From Anastatus disparis (lineage: Eukaryota > Arthropoda > Insecta > Hymenoptera > Eupelmidae), in contig JAFFSR010000316.1 in assembly GCA_017163975.1 (NCBI GenBank), positions 2,640,001 through 2,704,000 of the forward strand: a DNA stretch of 64,000 nucleotides. Direction: 5' to 3'. Each line of letters starts with the position of its first letter. The first letter of the stretch is position 1. Below the pieces are notes generated by a model. It searched no databases, had not been told where the DNA came from, and saw nothing but the letters and a program-made list of their open reading frames with translations. This document shows positions 50,280 to 61,263 of the stretch, piece by piece. Made by a program: the position numbers and the translations under genes.

Positions 50280-50558
50280 ATGGACAAAGCCTTACGGACG
50301 GCTTTTACTAAAGCGCACAGAAACTTTCAAGTAGCGTTGGAAGATGCAAATTCAACAAGAGAGGATAAAATCGTCGCGTTTCAATTCTTGAAAACTAAAA
50401 TGGCGGAACTGGATGCAGCGCACTCGGCGTATAATAATGCTCTTTTTGAATCTGACGCTAATGATCAAGCTATTGCTAAGGAATTAGAATCAGACGATGG
50501 ATATAAAACGAATTATCTGACAGCAAAATTTAAAATATTAAGTTTGATAGATGGCTGA
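50280..50558 (+). CDS. BEL/Pao Gag N-terminal fragment
   Basis: This 92-aa frame starts at the ATG 100 bp after the primer site. It is helical and acidic with DKIVAFQFLKTKMAELDAAH and ESDDGYKTNYLTAKFKI. It resembles the N-terminal coiled region that precedes the DUF1759 Gag domain in BEL/Pao elements. It stops at 50558 and no downstream Gag, protease or pol follows, so the copy is truncated. Context (LTR and PBS just upstream) supports the call more than the sequence itself. Confidence 0.6.
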   Translation: MDKALRTAFTKAHRNFQVALEDANSTREDKIVAFQFLKTKMAELDAAHSAYNNALFESDANDQAIAKELESDDGYKTNYLTAKFKILSLIDG

Positions 50559-51530
50559 TTCCATTCAGATTCATGCAGGCCGTCACTGATCGAATTTTTT
50601 TTTTCTTCTAAGTAATAAAAATACCTTCTATTATGTATATGAAGATAAAATTTACCTCGTAGAACGCTCAAAAAATTTTTTTTTTTTTACTACAGCAATT
50701 CTAGTGTTGGATGTAAAAACGAAAATTCAAAAATTGAAAATGAACCTATACTTTTAAATGACTATAGCTCCGTCAATTTTTAACCTTTTTGAGCGTTTTT
50801 TTAACGAAAGTGTGCGGAATTTTGTCTAGTTTTAAATGCAATCTCGATTTTTGTAATACAATTTGATCTCACTGAGTTATTTACGAAAAACCGAAAAAAG
50901 CGATTTTTTTCAAACACGATTTTCTCAAAAACTATATTTTTTTTTTTTTTGAAATTTTTATATGATTTCATACATAAAAAATACTAACTTTTAGGGTAGG
51001 TGAGAATATGCGATTTTGCCTTATTTTTTTTTAACAGATTTTTAAACGTTTTTTTTATATTTTCGATTTTAAAACATTGATACCATGGCGCATTGTACTA
51101 TTTTTCCAACTTTACGTGTTCTTACAACTATTTTTATGCTTTTATTTATTAATATATCAAAAATATCAACAATAATCTTTAAAATAAACCCCGGATCGAA
51201 TATTTTGATCAATTAGAACCAAAGTTATGACGATTTAAAGTTTAAAAAAAAAATGCTGAAACTTTAAATAAATATGATATTTACATTGAGGAAACGCAAT
51301 TTTCGTTAAAGATTAAAATCTGAAGATATAAATTTTTTAATTTAAAAAAAAAGTTATTTTGATAAAAGAATATATAACCATTTATCCTCTTTTTATGGTA
51401 CATTATTATAATAAAAATTTTTTTTGTTGAAGAAGATAATTTTTTTATCAGTTTGAATTTCGCGCCTAGAATTTGAATTTATTTTGTAGGGAGTTGACGC
51501 ATGTCACTACTAGGTGGCGATGATTCGTTC
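50559..51530. other. AT-rich DNA, no gene
   Basis: Long T runs and short AT-rich repeats only. BEL homology ends near 50560. Confidence 0.4.
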
Positions 51531-51783
51531 TGTGGGGCCTGGGACTCCAACCAAAAGCCACACAGTATAGATGAGAGAAGGTAGAGGTTTTAAGGTTAAG
51601 TTGAATGAATACACGAGAGATATGGTTAAGCGTTGTATTTGCTAAAGCCAGGGATACAGTCGGTAGTCAAGTGAGAGAGCTGACGCTCTCATGCTCACAC
51701 GTTAACTCGTCTTTAGGGGGTAGGGTCGTTCATTCAGTACATGATTGGTTACTCACACTCCTTCACACGTATATATCCCCACA
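51531..51783 (-). repeat. Gypsy 3-prime LTR
   Basis: 253 bp, TG...CA, two substitutions from 59996-60248. Confidence 0.95.
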
Positions 51784-51785
51784 AT

Positions 51786-51804
51786 ACCCCCTCTTTTTTT
51801 TTTT
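51786..51804 (-). promoter_or_regulatory. Gypsy polypurine tract
   Basis: On the minus strand an A-run then GAGGGGG lies directly before the 3-prime LTR. Confidence 0.75.
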
Positions 51805-52843
51805 ATTAACAATTGTATTTACTTGCATTACAATAATGATTAATCGTACTCTGGCACTTATGTACCCCAATTCATTCCGTGCGTAACGTACTTCCATTCA
51901 TTCCATGCGTGACCATATTTGTAACATTAGCTATTGACATTTTATCTGACTCCCTGGATTTTACATTATACATTTACGTTCGATTTTTACATTTTACATT
52001 ACATATTTGCTTTAATACCTAGGTAACTGTTTACAAAAAATAAAAAAAAATTTTTAATAATGCTGATTTTAAACAATAGAATTATTACAAAATATGCTAC
52101 TCGCACGTAAATCTCATTTCTCTGTACGCTTAATTACTCGTGCTTAGTTGCACTTTATACTTATTTACACTCCGTGCTTAATTGCACTTATTCATACAAC
52201 TGTGCTTAATGCACCTACATTACATAACTGTACTTATAGTACTTACTCACGCACCTTACTTTGTGCTCACTTGCACTTATGCGTTTTATATATTATTGCG
52301 TGCATGAATGCACTTACTATGCTATATATTGCATCTCAAAACTTACTGAATTTACATATTTAATTAACTTTAAGCAATTTTATGACAATTTGTACATTAT
52401 CTATATACTCTTATTTCATACAACGGTATTGAATTATTTTTGGAACTAAACGAGTTAATTTTTATGTTTACAATACATATTTTTAAGATTTCATACAATC
52501 AATATAACATTCTAATTTTATCACATTTTATGCGTTTAATACGCTCAGTCTTTAAAACTATCACATTTATGCGTTTAATACGCTAAGTTTTTACAATGAT
52601 TATCATACATTGTGCAACCATATGTTACTCGCGCTTAACGCGATGAATAATAAAGAACTTGCATTATTGCCAACCATAAAAAAAACGTCATTTCGCATTA
52701 AATATATAATAATATATAACATATGCTTGCACGTAATACATTCTTGACGTAAGTCACATTTACTCTAGCATTCTCACACGCATACGCACTATCACTACAC
52801 TGAGTTCAGTCTTATCTTCTCCTGTGTTCTGCACATCTTCAGC
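51805..52843 (-). other. Gypsy 3-prime untranslated region
   Basis: AT-rich, non-coding stretch between ORF3 and the 3-prime LTR. It contains the hairpin cluster listed separately and two copies of a CATTCATTCC(G/A)TGCGT word near 51880-51910. Confidence 0.6.
52140..52642 (-). repeat. Cluster of nine short hairpins with TTAAT-type loops
   Basis: Stem-loops: GTGC/GCAC at 52140, 52174, 52202 and 52263; GTAC/GTAC at 52230; GTGCAT/ATGCAC at 52300; GCGT/ACGC at 52532 and 52571; CGCG/CGCG at 52630. Most loops are TTAAT-like and 5-6 nt. Stem letters change on both sides together, as in compensatory change. The function is unknown. Confidence 0.6.
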
Positions 52844-53104
52844 CTAGTACGGCCACCTGTAGGTGATGTGGAGCAGATCCCCATCCTCAGTGATCCTTGC
52901 TCCTTTGTTTTTTAAAAACCTGCGGAGATCCGCGGTGATCCTCACCTTACACTTCCTTGTGATGAAGGAGAACTCCTGTGGGTAATTCGAAATTAGCCTC
53001 TGGATGATGTCTAGGTCGAACTGCCTATTGTTTTTGTTGTTTGCATAATACGGCGAGAGAGGTCCGTCTTGATTCTTGACACCTCTTCCATCGCTGCAGA
53101 ACAC
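52844..53104 (-). CDS. Gypsy third ORF (unknown accessory protein)
   Basis: The open frame ends at 52844 and is open upstream to about 53137, with no in-frame ATG near its start. It probably starts by splicing: candidate acceptor ends TTCTGCAG just before a GATGGAAG stretch at about 53090, and a strong one lies at 53214. The product is basic and probably soluble, with DLDIIQRLISNYPQEFSF and a C-terminal LRRFLKNKGARITEDG. I recognise no env features: no long hydrophobic fusion or membrane segment is visible. Position after pol is where env or accessory genes sit in errantivirus-like elements. Confidence 0.45.
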   Translation of the reverse strand: MFCSDGRGVKNQDGPLSPYYANNKNNRQFDLDIIQRLISNYPQEFSFITRKCKVRITADLRRFLKNKGARITEDGDLLHITYRWPY

Positions 53105-53214
53105 AGGTACGCTAACACTGAGAAAGGAAGCACACTAAAGTTTATTAGAAATAAGGTCACAGTGGTGTTCCTATAAAAGTGGAACGCAGTCCAGTAGGAA
53201 CGAGCCAAAGCTAC

Positions 53215-53253
53215 CTAAATAAAAAGAAAAGAAAAGAAAAAAAAATTATTAAT
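53215..53253 (-). promoter_or_regulatory. Candidate 3-prime splice acceptor before ORF3
   Basis: On the minus strand a T/C-rich run (TTTTCTTTTCTTTTC, TTTTTATTTAG) ends in AG just after the pol stop (53335). This is a strong polypyrimidine-AG arrangement consistent with a spliced subgenomic RNA. Confidence 0.45.
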
Positions 53254-53334
53254 ACACATAATAAACAACATATATACATAAAAAAACATAATAAATTAAT
53301 ATAATACAATCAGTGTAACATCCTTACTCATATT

Positions 53335-56300
53335 TCAATCATTCTTTACTTTCTTACGATACTTAAAACTATTTACAAAAGCGGGCGGAGCATGGTTCCC
53401 TACGTTAACGCTAACCTCAAACCTAACTGTTTTTTTAATAGCGGTTTCTTTACAATCTCTCTTAAGGATGCTATCAGTTCTTTTTCTCCTTTTTAAGATG
53501 TTAGGCACAAATCTTTCCTTTTTTTGCCTTTGGGGAACCGTACTTGCATCTTCAATGCTCCTGCCTTCGTCATTCTGTACACTATTTGCAGTATCCGGCT
53601 GACTGACCATTGTCAGTTGATCGTAATCTTGCTGGCCAACTTCAGCTGGGTTTGCCTCGTCTACTGGACCAATCTCGTCAGAGACTTCCTCTAACCGCTC
53701 TTCGACGACGCTCCGCGCATCTTCTGCGTTACGGTGGACTTCCACCTCAACCGACGTTTGATTGTGTACAGAGGTTTGCGAGGTATTGTTGGTTTGTGAC
53801 GATGGCGTGGGTGGTTGCTCTTCGTCTAGAGCATCTTCCTGCACTCGTTGTTCGACTGGTGTAAGCTGTTCCTCACTTCTCAGGAAGAAAGCTGGTTTTA
53901 ATCTATCAGCCGTTACCACCACATTCCTGCCGTTTTTCTCGATTGTATAGTTTCTACCACCGTCATGCCTCGCTATAACCTTATGCGGTCCCGTATATGG
54001 ATGCGTAAGTGGCGGTTTAACCGCCTTCACCCTTTCGAAAACGTGGGTGCAGTGACTCAATTCTTTAAAAACAAAAGGTTTTATTGCACAGTTGTGCGTA
54101 GCAGGCACTGGCTTAATTTGCCTTATGTAATCTTTGAATTCAACAAGGAATTCGCCTGCATCATGCGCATTGATCTCACGAAATTCACAGAGATCACCTG
54201 GTACAGTCAGCGTCGTACCGTATAAAAATTCGGCTGGGCTTGCCCCCGTATTCAGTCTCAAGCGCGTGCGCAGACCAAGCATTACGGTAGGCAAGACCCT
54301 GGTCCATTCAGCGGTCTCTGTGTGGCACATGATTGCGGCTTTAAGGACACGGTGCCATCTCTCGACAATACCGTTGGAGGCTGGATGATATGGTGTCGTC
54401 CTGACCTTCTTACACCCGATATAATTTAACAGCTGTTTGAACAACTGCGCCTCAAATTGCCTCCCTTGATCGCTCGTAATAATCACCGGTGCGCCAAATC
54501 TCGCCACCCAATTATCATAAAAAAGCGCGTGCAACTGTGGGAGCGGATACATCTTGCAGCGGAACTGCCTCTGGCCACCTTGAAAATCTATCTATCATTG
54601 ATAGGATATATCTGTACCTTTCACATGATGGAAGTGGGCCCACGAGATCCACATGAACATGGGTGAAACGAGCATCTGGCTCGACGAATTTCGATGGTAA
54701 AAATTTATTCTCGCGAGAGATTTTGGATTTTTGGCAATTAATACATGCCTTGCACCATGCAGCTATCTCCTGGTTCATCTTGGGCCATACATATTGCTGC
54801 CTAATCAGCTTAGCTGTTACTTTGCCCGACGGATGCGAGTTTTGATTGTGAAACAGGTTAATAATATCCTGTCCTAATTCTTTAGGGACGTAAGGGCGGA
54901 AAACCTGATCTACTAATTCTACGTACACGAAGGTCTTACCGGCTCCCCATTGCAGCTTTATTAATTTAAGGGGATGACTGGGGTTATCTAAAATCACCGT
55001 TAATTCCTCATCCTCTAGCTGCTTTTCTGCTAGCTCCTCTAAAGAAAAAAACATAGGAAATCTTACGTCCTCGATCCTTGATAAGGAATCTGCTACTGCA
55101 TTATCCTGTCCAGGAAGATAGCATATTTCCGTATTAAATTCTGCTATATACGATAGCCTTCTACCACGAATTGCTGGGCAATCCTCTACGTTCTGCGCAA
55201 GTGCGTAAATGAGCGGCTTATGATCGGTATCAATTTTAAACTCCCGACCCTCAAGATAATATCTAAAATATTTAAGCGCTTCATAAATAGCTGACAATTC
55301 TTTGTCTAAAACACAATAATTCCTTTGCGCAGGCGTGAATTTTTTAGAAAAAAATGCTAATGGCTGCCACGAGTCACCTACTAATTGCTCCAACGACGTG
55401 CCCATCACGAAGTTCGAAGCGTCCGTTACGACTCTAACTTCCGCGTTTTCTGCTGGGAACGCCAAATAAGCTACCTCTGCTAATTCTTTTTTAGTTTTTT
55501 TGAACGCGTCTTCGGCTTCTTTTGTCCATACTACAGGACGTTTATCTTTTTTCTTAATATCACTAATTAATACATTTAAATGGCGCTGCGTTTCAGCTGC
55601 ATGCGGTAAGCATTTTCTATAAAAGTTAATCATACCTAAATATCTACGCATATCATCTTTAGTTTCTGGCTTAGGGAATTCTACTATAGCTTTAACTTTA
55701 CTTGGGTCCGGGCGGAATCCTTCTCTGCTTACCTGGTGTCCAAGGAATATTAACTCCGACACGCTGAACTTGCATTTCTCTACGTTCAAACGTAAATGAA
55801 ACTTGGCGAGCCGTTCAAATACAATTTTAAGGTGTTCCTCGTGCTCCTCTGGCGATGAAGATGCAACGAGAATATCATCCACGAACGCGAATGCAAAGTC
55901 TAAATCTCCCAGGGCTAGATTGTCGTACCGCTGGAAGGTTTGAGCGGCATTTCTGAACCTGAACGTCATTACAAGATACTCAAAGAGACCGAAAGGCGTG
56001 ACAACCGCAGTTTTGGGTATGTCTTCCGGAAAAATTGGTATTTGCAAGAACGCTTGTTCGAGGTCCAGAGCAGAGAATATACTTTTGTCGTGTAAGTTAC
56101 TCGTAAAATCGTATAAATGCGGCAAGGGATACCTGTCAGGAACCGTAACGTTATTTAGTTTACGATAATCACCGCAAATACGCCAGCTTCCGTCCTTCTT
56201 GCGTACCATATGGATGGGTGTAGCCCACGGACTTTTCGAAGGTCTACAAATACCCTCCTCGACCCATTTCTCGAACGCCTTCTTGGCGGCTCTGAGCTTC

Positions 56301-56878
56301 TCTGGTGGAAGTCTACGTGGCCTTTGTGCGACGGGGGGTCCCGCTGTTTTAATGCAGTGGTATACGCCCCAATGTTTTGCCGGCAAGGGATCTTCTATAC
56401 CAACTATTGAAGGGTACTGGCTTAACAACTTCGCGTATTTATTACCCGGGTCAACGATCGATATTTGAACTAATGCGGCGGTTTTGTTGAATCCTTTGAC
56501 GGACTCTTGCGTCTCACCATCCACCAGTCTTCTTCTCGTAAGATCTGGTAGTAGATGATATTGTTTCAGCATATCTCCGCCTAAAATCGCGTATGGCACG
56601 TCTGCCACGATAAATGTCCACCCGAATCGTTTATTTTTAAAACCTAGGTCTAATTGCATATGGATTGTACCGTATGTGCTTATTCGCGTGTTATTAGCGG
56701 CATATAATTGGAACTTGACAGGTTGCTCGCGTTGACCTTCACTTTTTGGAACAAGCGAAACTTCTGCACCCGAATCAATTAAAAATGTTTTACCCGAGAC
56801 TTTATCTTTAATATGGAGACGTATTGACTCGATACCAGACGCGCACGCCTCATCTACGCGTCGGTTTGAGGGTTTAAA
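53335..56878 (-). pseudogene. Gypsy Pol polyprotein (one frameshift in integrase)
   Basis: Expressed by -1 frameshift from gag. In order on the minus strand: aspartic protease with DSGA near 56772; RT fingers ([11 protein letters not shown] near 56175); RT catalytic FVDD at about 55880; RNase H (VVTDASNF near 55430, DTDHKP near 55225); integrase zinc finger H-H-C-C near 54860-54740 ([17 protein letters not shown]) and core Asp (HVDLVGPLP). The frame stops at 54515 within a six-base A run (plus strand 54519-54524), just after APTVARAF. It resumes in the next frame with DNWVARFGAP, the second Asp (ITSDQGRQF) and the Glu (NGIVERWHR), and a C-terminal tail running to 53335. The tail has a GPY-like stretch (YTGPHKV) and a long acidic then basic extension. 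Everything else looks intact. The A-run change could be a sequencing error. Confidence 0.93.
56834..56878 (-). promoter_or_regulatory. Gag-pol -1 ribosomal frameshift signal
   Basis: Slippery heptamer TTTAAAC (minus strand, 56878-56872) is in the X-XXY-YYZ phase with gag. After a 6-nt spacer, ACCGACGCG pairs with CGCGTCTGGT (one bulged T) around a 13-nt loop that contains the gag stop TAG (56856-56854). The -1 frame is open from the heptamer through protease. Confidence 0.85.
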
Positions 56879-58278
56879 GACTTGATAACGTCTTCTCTCC
56901 TATTCGGACTTCTCGCGCTATTAGTCGGTCTTAAACTGCTACTTCTTCTGAAATTTTTATTTTTTACGTCCGAATTTTTCCACGCACAGGGTTTTATGCA
57001 TCTATAAGCCTTATTTCCGTATTTAGCATGATATTTACAAAATTTGTTCGCGGATCTACTTCTATTTCTATCTTTATTATCGTGACTACGAGATCTTGTT
57101 CGTCTCTCACTAGCATAGTCGCGTTTTTTACTTAATTGATCTTGTACGACTGCTTCTATTCTCGCTATTTCTTCCGCGTTATCTTTACTTTTTTCGACCG
57201 CGTTTATCTCCTTTTTACTTTCGCGCAGATTTTTATATACTTCATCCGCGTGTCTAACGAGTGTCGCTTCATCCGCATCTGCACCGTATCCTGCCATATA
57301 ATATTTAATACTAGGGATGAGGTTATGCCTCCATGCCTCGAGCACCATCTGCCGAGGGATCCGTCCTCTTGCTATATTCAACATCTCGTTTAGGAACATC
57401 GAGGGTTTTTTATCGCCCATTTTATACCCAGCAAAAAGGATTTTAGATTCACTTTCGGCGGATCTTCCGTATTTTTCTAATAAGTGACTTTTTAATCCTT
57501 CGTATCTTTGTCCCGGCAGCAATAATTTAGTAATCTCGGCCGCCTCATAAATTACGCTTTTATCGAGATTAGTTATCAACGCGTAAAATTTTGCATTATC
57601 GTCCATCGGCCTAGGAAAGTTAATCTGGCTCTCGAAAATGCTAAACCACGTATCCGGGTCGTGCTGCCAAAATGGCAAGTTAACATTTCGCGTACCGTAA
57701 TGGTAACTGCCGCCCCCTACGCCCGGTGTAGGTATGGGAACTTCTTGATTAGTATTTGCGGCGTCGATACGCCTTTGATTATCTAGCGTCGGTATGGGGC
57801 CTACTGGTGGTACATTGCCTCCTGTCGGTATATTACCGACCGCGTTATTATTACCGACCATAGCTACTGGTTTACCTACACTCGCTTTCAATGCATCGAT
57901 CTCTTCACCCATTTTTTCTACTAATTTGTCGCGTTCTTCTAGCTTCGCGAGCAAAACTTTATAATCTTCTGTATATTTATCGCGTAACTGATGCATTCTC
58001 TCGCGGTGCGTTCTCTCTTGGGCTTTTACAAACTCCTTGAACCTATTTCCTATTGGTGCTTTATGTGCACCTTTTTCCGCGATGCCCCCGGCAGCCTCCA
58101 GCGGACTACTTTGCGGATTTCTTAACCCTATTCTTCGACTATCTACTTGTTCTTTAAATTTATCGTAAGAATTCGGTGTCTGTTGAAGGTCTAAATTATC
58201 ATTTATAACCTTATTCACCCTAGCAATTTCCGTGATATTAAACGCGCTGTCATTGTCAACTTCCATGTTAATACTCAT
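56854..58278 (-). CDS. Gypsy Gag
   Basis: The 474-aa product starts at an ATG (58278). The N-terminal region has a coiled coil (about residues 75-135), then a glycine/proline linker, then the capsid-like domain with [20 protein letters not shown] (about 205) and [20 protein letters not shown]. The C-terminus has a basic RS-rich tail and a CxxH-x3-GxxAxxC-type motif ([14 protein letters not shown]), usual in arthropod Gag proteins of this kind. It is uninterrupted and its TAG lies inside the frameshift hairpin. Start choice: first ATG in frame; a second ATG follows four codons later. Confidence 0.9.
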   Translation of the reverse strand: MSINMEVDNDSAFNITEIARVNKVINDNLDLQQTPNSYDKFKEQVDSRRIGLRNPQSSPLEAAGGIAEKGAHKAPIGNRFKEFVKAQERTHRERMHQLRDKYTEDYKVLLAKLEERDKLVEKMGEEIDALKASVGKPVAMVGNNNAVGNIPTGGNVPPVGPIPTLDNQRRIDAANTNQEVPIPTPGVGGGSYHYGTRNVNLPFWQHDPDTWFSIFESQINFPRPMDDNAKFYALITNLDKSVIYEAAEITKLLLPGQRYEGLKSHLLEKYGRSAESESKILFAGYKMGDKKPSMFLNEMLNIARGRIPRQMVLEAWRHNLIPSIKYYMAGYGADADEATLVRHADEVYKNLRESKKEINAVEKSKDNAEEIARIEAVVQDQLSKKRDYASERRTRSRSHDNKDRNRSRSANKFCKYHAKYGNKAYRCIKPCAWKNSDVKNKNFRRSSSLRPTNSARSPNRREDVIKSLNPQTDA

Positions 58279-59995
58279 TTGCGCGTGTTAACAATTAAAA
58301 AAGGAAAAATATACGTTAATTAAGATACGCAATGCGCTCCGAAAACGGTCTGTCTAAAATAATTGATCGGTCCAATAATAATTAACTAAATACACAATTG
58401 CAGTACGAGCGGTTAAAATAATAATTCACGCTACACGACTTTAATAAATTAAACAATATAACAAAAATTATATACAATATGACAAAAAAAAAAATAATAC
58501 ATAAATTATTTACAATTTGAAAACAATTTATGACATAATAAATTAATACGACACGAATTTACATAAATTATATACAATTGAATGAATAAATAAATAAACA
58601 ACGATACACGAATAAATAAATTAATAACAACACGAATAAATAAATTATCACGACACGCTCGCATATACAACTGAATATTTATTACAATAAATAATCTAGA
58701 ATACGAATAATATTATAAAATAAAATAATTCTATCCCCCGGTACAAAATTCTCGCTTTGTTTACGAGATAACTTTGGATCTAAACGCGCCTTGTTTATGT
58801 TACTCGACAAAACATAAAAGGTCGCGTTCTAACGGCTTTTTGTCACCTATCAACCTTGAACGGTCACCTCGAGCTCGTTCGAATATTCTAGAATTTTCGA
58901 TTTCAATATTAAAATTTACCTCGCGAATTTTCTTTGTTCTTGAAATTTTTTCGCGAATTTTCTCTCTCCTCGATACACTTACATCAATTTTTCGCATTTA
59001 CTTATATTTTGCACTTGTAATATTTCGTGCGTGCAATGACTTACAATTTTTTACATTTTCTTCCCTACTTATTATTTATTAATACGTGGAAAATAGGATA
59101 TTAATTGCTATTAATTTTGATATTTTAAGAATAAATATCTTGTTTGGCCAAGTAAACCCTAGTAGCTTGTACCTATAAAAGAGGCGAAAAGCCAGTAGGC
59201 ACAAAACTCCAGGACGTCCTTAGCTGCGCAAGATAACATATATGCATTAATTTGCTGCTCTGGTAGACTCAGATGCCCCAGAAGCACGTGCCTATAAAAG
59301 AGGCAAAAAGCCAGTAGGAAACGTACCCCAAGACTCTTTGTCGCACAACAGCATTGAATATTTAAGGAAAAAACTAAATATTTTATGCTTTCCACTTATT
59401 ATATATATATATGTATATATTTTATATGTGTATCAATTAAATGAGAAAAGAGAAAAAACTCTACGAACTGACCGCTAAGGTGAATTTTACTTCAACTTAT
59501 TATAATATACTTTACGCTTATTTCGCGTTTACCATGCTCCGCCCGCACACGCAATACAATTTTTACGTAGAACGTGCGCGCAGTACTTATGTCGCACTTG
59601 CTTTCGGAGCTGTGTACAATTCTCTCTTATGACACCTGTACGCGACTTAATTGCACGTTACAGGATATCATATACTCTATGTATTCTAAACTTTCTGTGC
59701 ACTGTACGCGACTTAGAATGCGCCTGACAGTACACAGAGTTCAAGACTATTTGCGACTTATGCAGAAGAAAAGATTGATGCTTTTCTCTGCGCCGCTATT
59801 TAGCTTCCTTTTCTTTAAAAAGAAAATAAAATAACCTCGTTTTATCACCTTTGATATTTCCAAAAGGGGCAGCGTGCTGCTTCTCTCTCTCTCTTTACCC
59901 TGCCGGTCGGTGGCAATGATGCTCGATGAGAGATGATGCCTCACGACGCGGCTTGAATCCTGCAGAACGTGTCCTGAAGACTCGGTGTCACCAAT
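58279..59995 (-). other. Gypsy 5-prime leader (1.7 kb)
   Basis: Non-coding region between the 5-prime LTR and gag with AT-rich stretches. It holds two of the three CCAGTAGG motifs. The PBS-like TGGTGACACCGAGTC is the minus-strand sequence 2 nt after the 5-prime LTR, as expected for a tRNA 3-prime end. The tRNA is not identified. Confidence 0.6.
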
Positions 59996-60248
59996 TGTGG
60001 GGCCTGGGACTCCAACCAAAAGCCACACAGTATAGATGAGAGAAGGTAGAGGTTTTAAGGTTAAGTTGAACGAATACACGAGAGATATGGTTAAGCGTTG
60101 TATTTGCTAAAGCCAGGGATACAGTCGGTAGTCAAGTGAGAGAGCTGACGCTCTCATGCTCACACGTTAACTCGTCTTTAGGGGGTAGGGTCGTTCATAC
60201 AGTACATGATTGGTTACTCACACTCCTTCACACGTATATATCCCCACA
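59996..60248 (-). repeat. Gypsy 5-prime LTR
   Basis: 253-bp partner of 51531-51783. Confidence 0.95.
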
Positions 60249-60348
60249 GTTCTTTGCATTCTCATCAACGACTTGACGCGTTTAAAAATATAAGAAAAGG
60301 AAGAAAAAATAAAGTTGTTTAAGAAAAATTATTTTTTTCGATCTGTCA

Positions 60349-61185
60349 TTGAACAGAATATCAATAATGGCATCACTGATTGTTAAAATGAAGTGCAAGG
60401 ATTTAAAAGAAAGGCACAAAAAAGTTGTTTATGATTGCTCCAAAAGTCCGCTTAGAGAATTAGGTGATTTAACGGAGTCTTTGAAGCGCTTGTATCCAAA
60501 TACTTCTTTCTCTAGAGAAGATAAAGTGTGCCCTTCGTGTTACAAAATATTTTTAGATGAAGTGAAAAATGTGCCTATTTCATCGACTTCAAGCAGTCAA
60601 CAATCTTCGGAAGATTTTATTCATAGTGAGGCTGTGGTAGAACAGCTCAACGAGACTTCAAGTAATTTGAAATTAAACATTTCACCAATTGAAATGCCTC
60701 AAAGTATCAATATCAAGATGCAAGAATCTTATGCTCTCCGAAAAAGAAAACAAATAAACGATGCATTTGATTCACAAATAGCAAGTAAAATAGCATTGAA
60801 TGAAAATAATGAATGTAAAACAAATGATAAATGGCTTGAGAATATTAAAATTACATTAGATAATTGTTCAAATTTTCTTGAGAAAGTGCGATTGTTAAGT
60901 ATTATACCAAGTGATATTTCCAAAGATTATTTATTATCAGTTTTACCAAATGTAACTATTTATATGATTGATCAAGCACGATCATTGGTAAATAATAAAA
61001 AAATTTACAAGCAGTCTGAGAACTATTGTGGCCATTCTTTGGATAGTGAAATTGTAATGAAAGTAAAGGATTATTATCTGAACGATGATTTTAATTGTTC
61101 TCGTCAAAGTGCGAATAAAAGCGACACAGTATCTATCAAAGAAAATGGTATAAAAACTAAAAAAGTCAAACGCTTTCTTACGTGA
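60349..61185 (+). pseudogene. Unrecognised ORF, truncated by a TGA and a LINE
   Basis: The frame of 278 aa has a Cys-pair motif (KVCPSCYKIF, about residue 60), a low-complexity Ser/Gln stretch, a predicted helical middle and a C-terminal stretch VMKVKDYYLNDDF. I recall a similar layout (PSCYK-type pair, then a KVKDYYxxDD motif) in uncharacterised, multi-copy proteins of hydra and insects, but I cannot name a family. After the TGA at 61183-61185 the same frame continues SIKEIYQLFKS for about nine codons to about 61212, where LINE sequence begins. So the gene is broken, and its C-terminus is missing. The first ATG (60349) is followed by a second at 60367. Confidence 0.5.
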
Positions 61186-61263
61186 AGTATAAAAGAAATA
61201 TATCAATTATTTAAGAGTAAGATAATTAGACGTGTTACCATCCTCATCAATAACAGCCTGTCG

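Larger units (their letters stand above)
53165..59320 (-). repeat. Three dispersed copies of a CCTATAAAAG...CCAGTAGG motif
   Basis: Plus-strand CCTATAAAAGTGG (53170), CCTATAAAAGAGG (59171) and CCTATAAAAGAGG (59290) are each followed within about 20 bp by CCAGTAGG. On the element strand these read CCTACTGG, pyrimidine-rich, TTTTATAG: a splice-acceptor-like pattern. Two copies lie in the leader and one before ORF3. Confidence 0.6.
51531..60248 (-). mobile_element. Nearly complete, young Gypsy LTR retrotransposon
   Basis: The element spans 8,718 bp. It has 253-bp LTRs (TGTGGGG...CCCCACA) at both ends, a 4-bp GTTC duplication (51527-51530 and 60249-60252), a primer-like site after the 5-prime LTR and a polypurine tract before the 3-prime LTR. 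Gag, then protease-RT-RNase H-integrase by -1 frameshift, then a third ORF, all lie on the minus strand. The LTRs differ at two positions (T/C and T/A), so the insertion is recent. The only clear pol lesion is a one-base length change in a six-base A run. It interrupts DNA carrying a retroelement-poor AT-rich region and lies 100 bp from an unrelated ORF at 60349. Confidence 0.95.

Noticed and set aside
51605..51886. 93-aa plus-strand frame over the Gypsy LTR
   Set aside because: Lies across the LTR and polypurine tract antisense to the element; explained by the LTR.
54519..54524. Programmed frameshift within integrase
   Set aside because: A homopolymer change with no slippery heptamer and structure; a mutation or assembly error is simpler.
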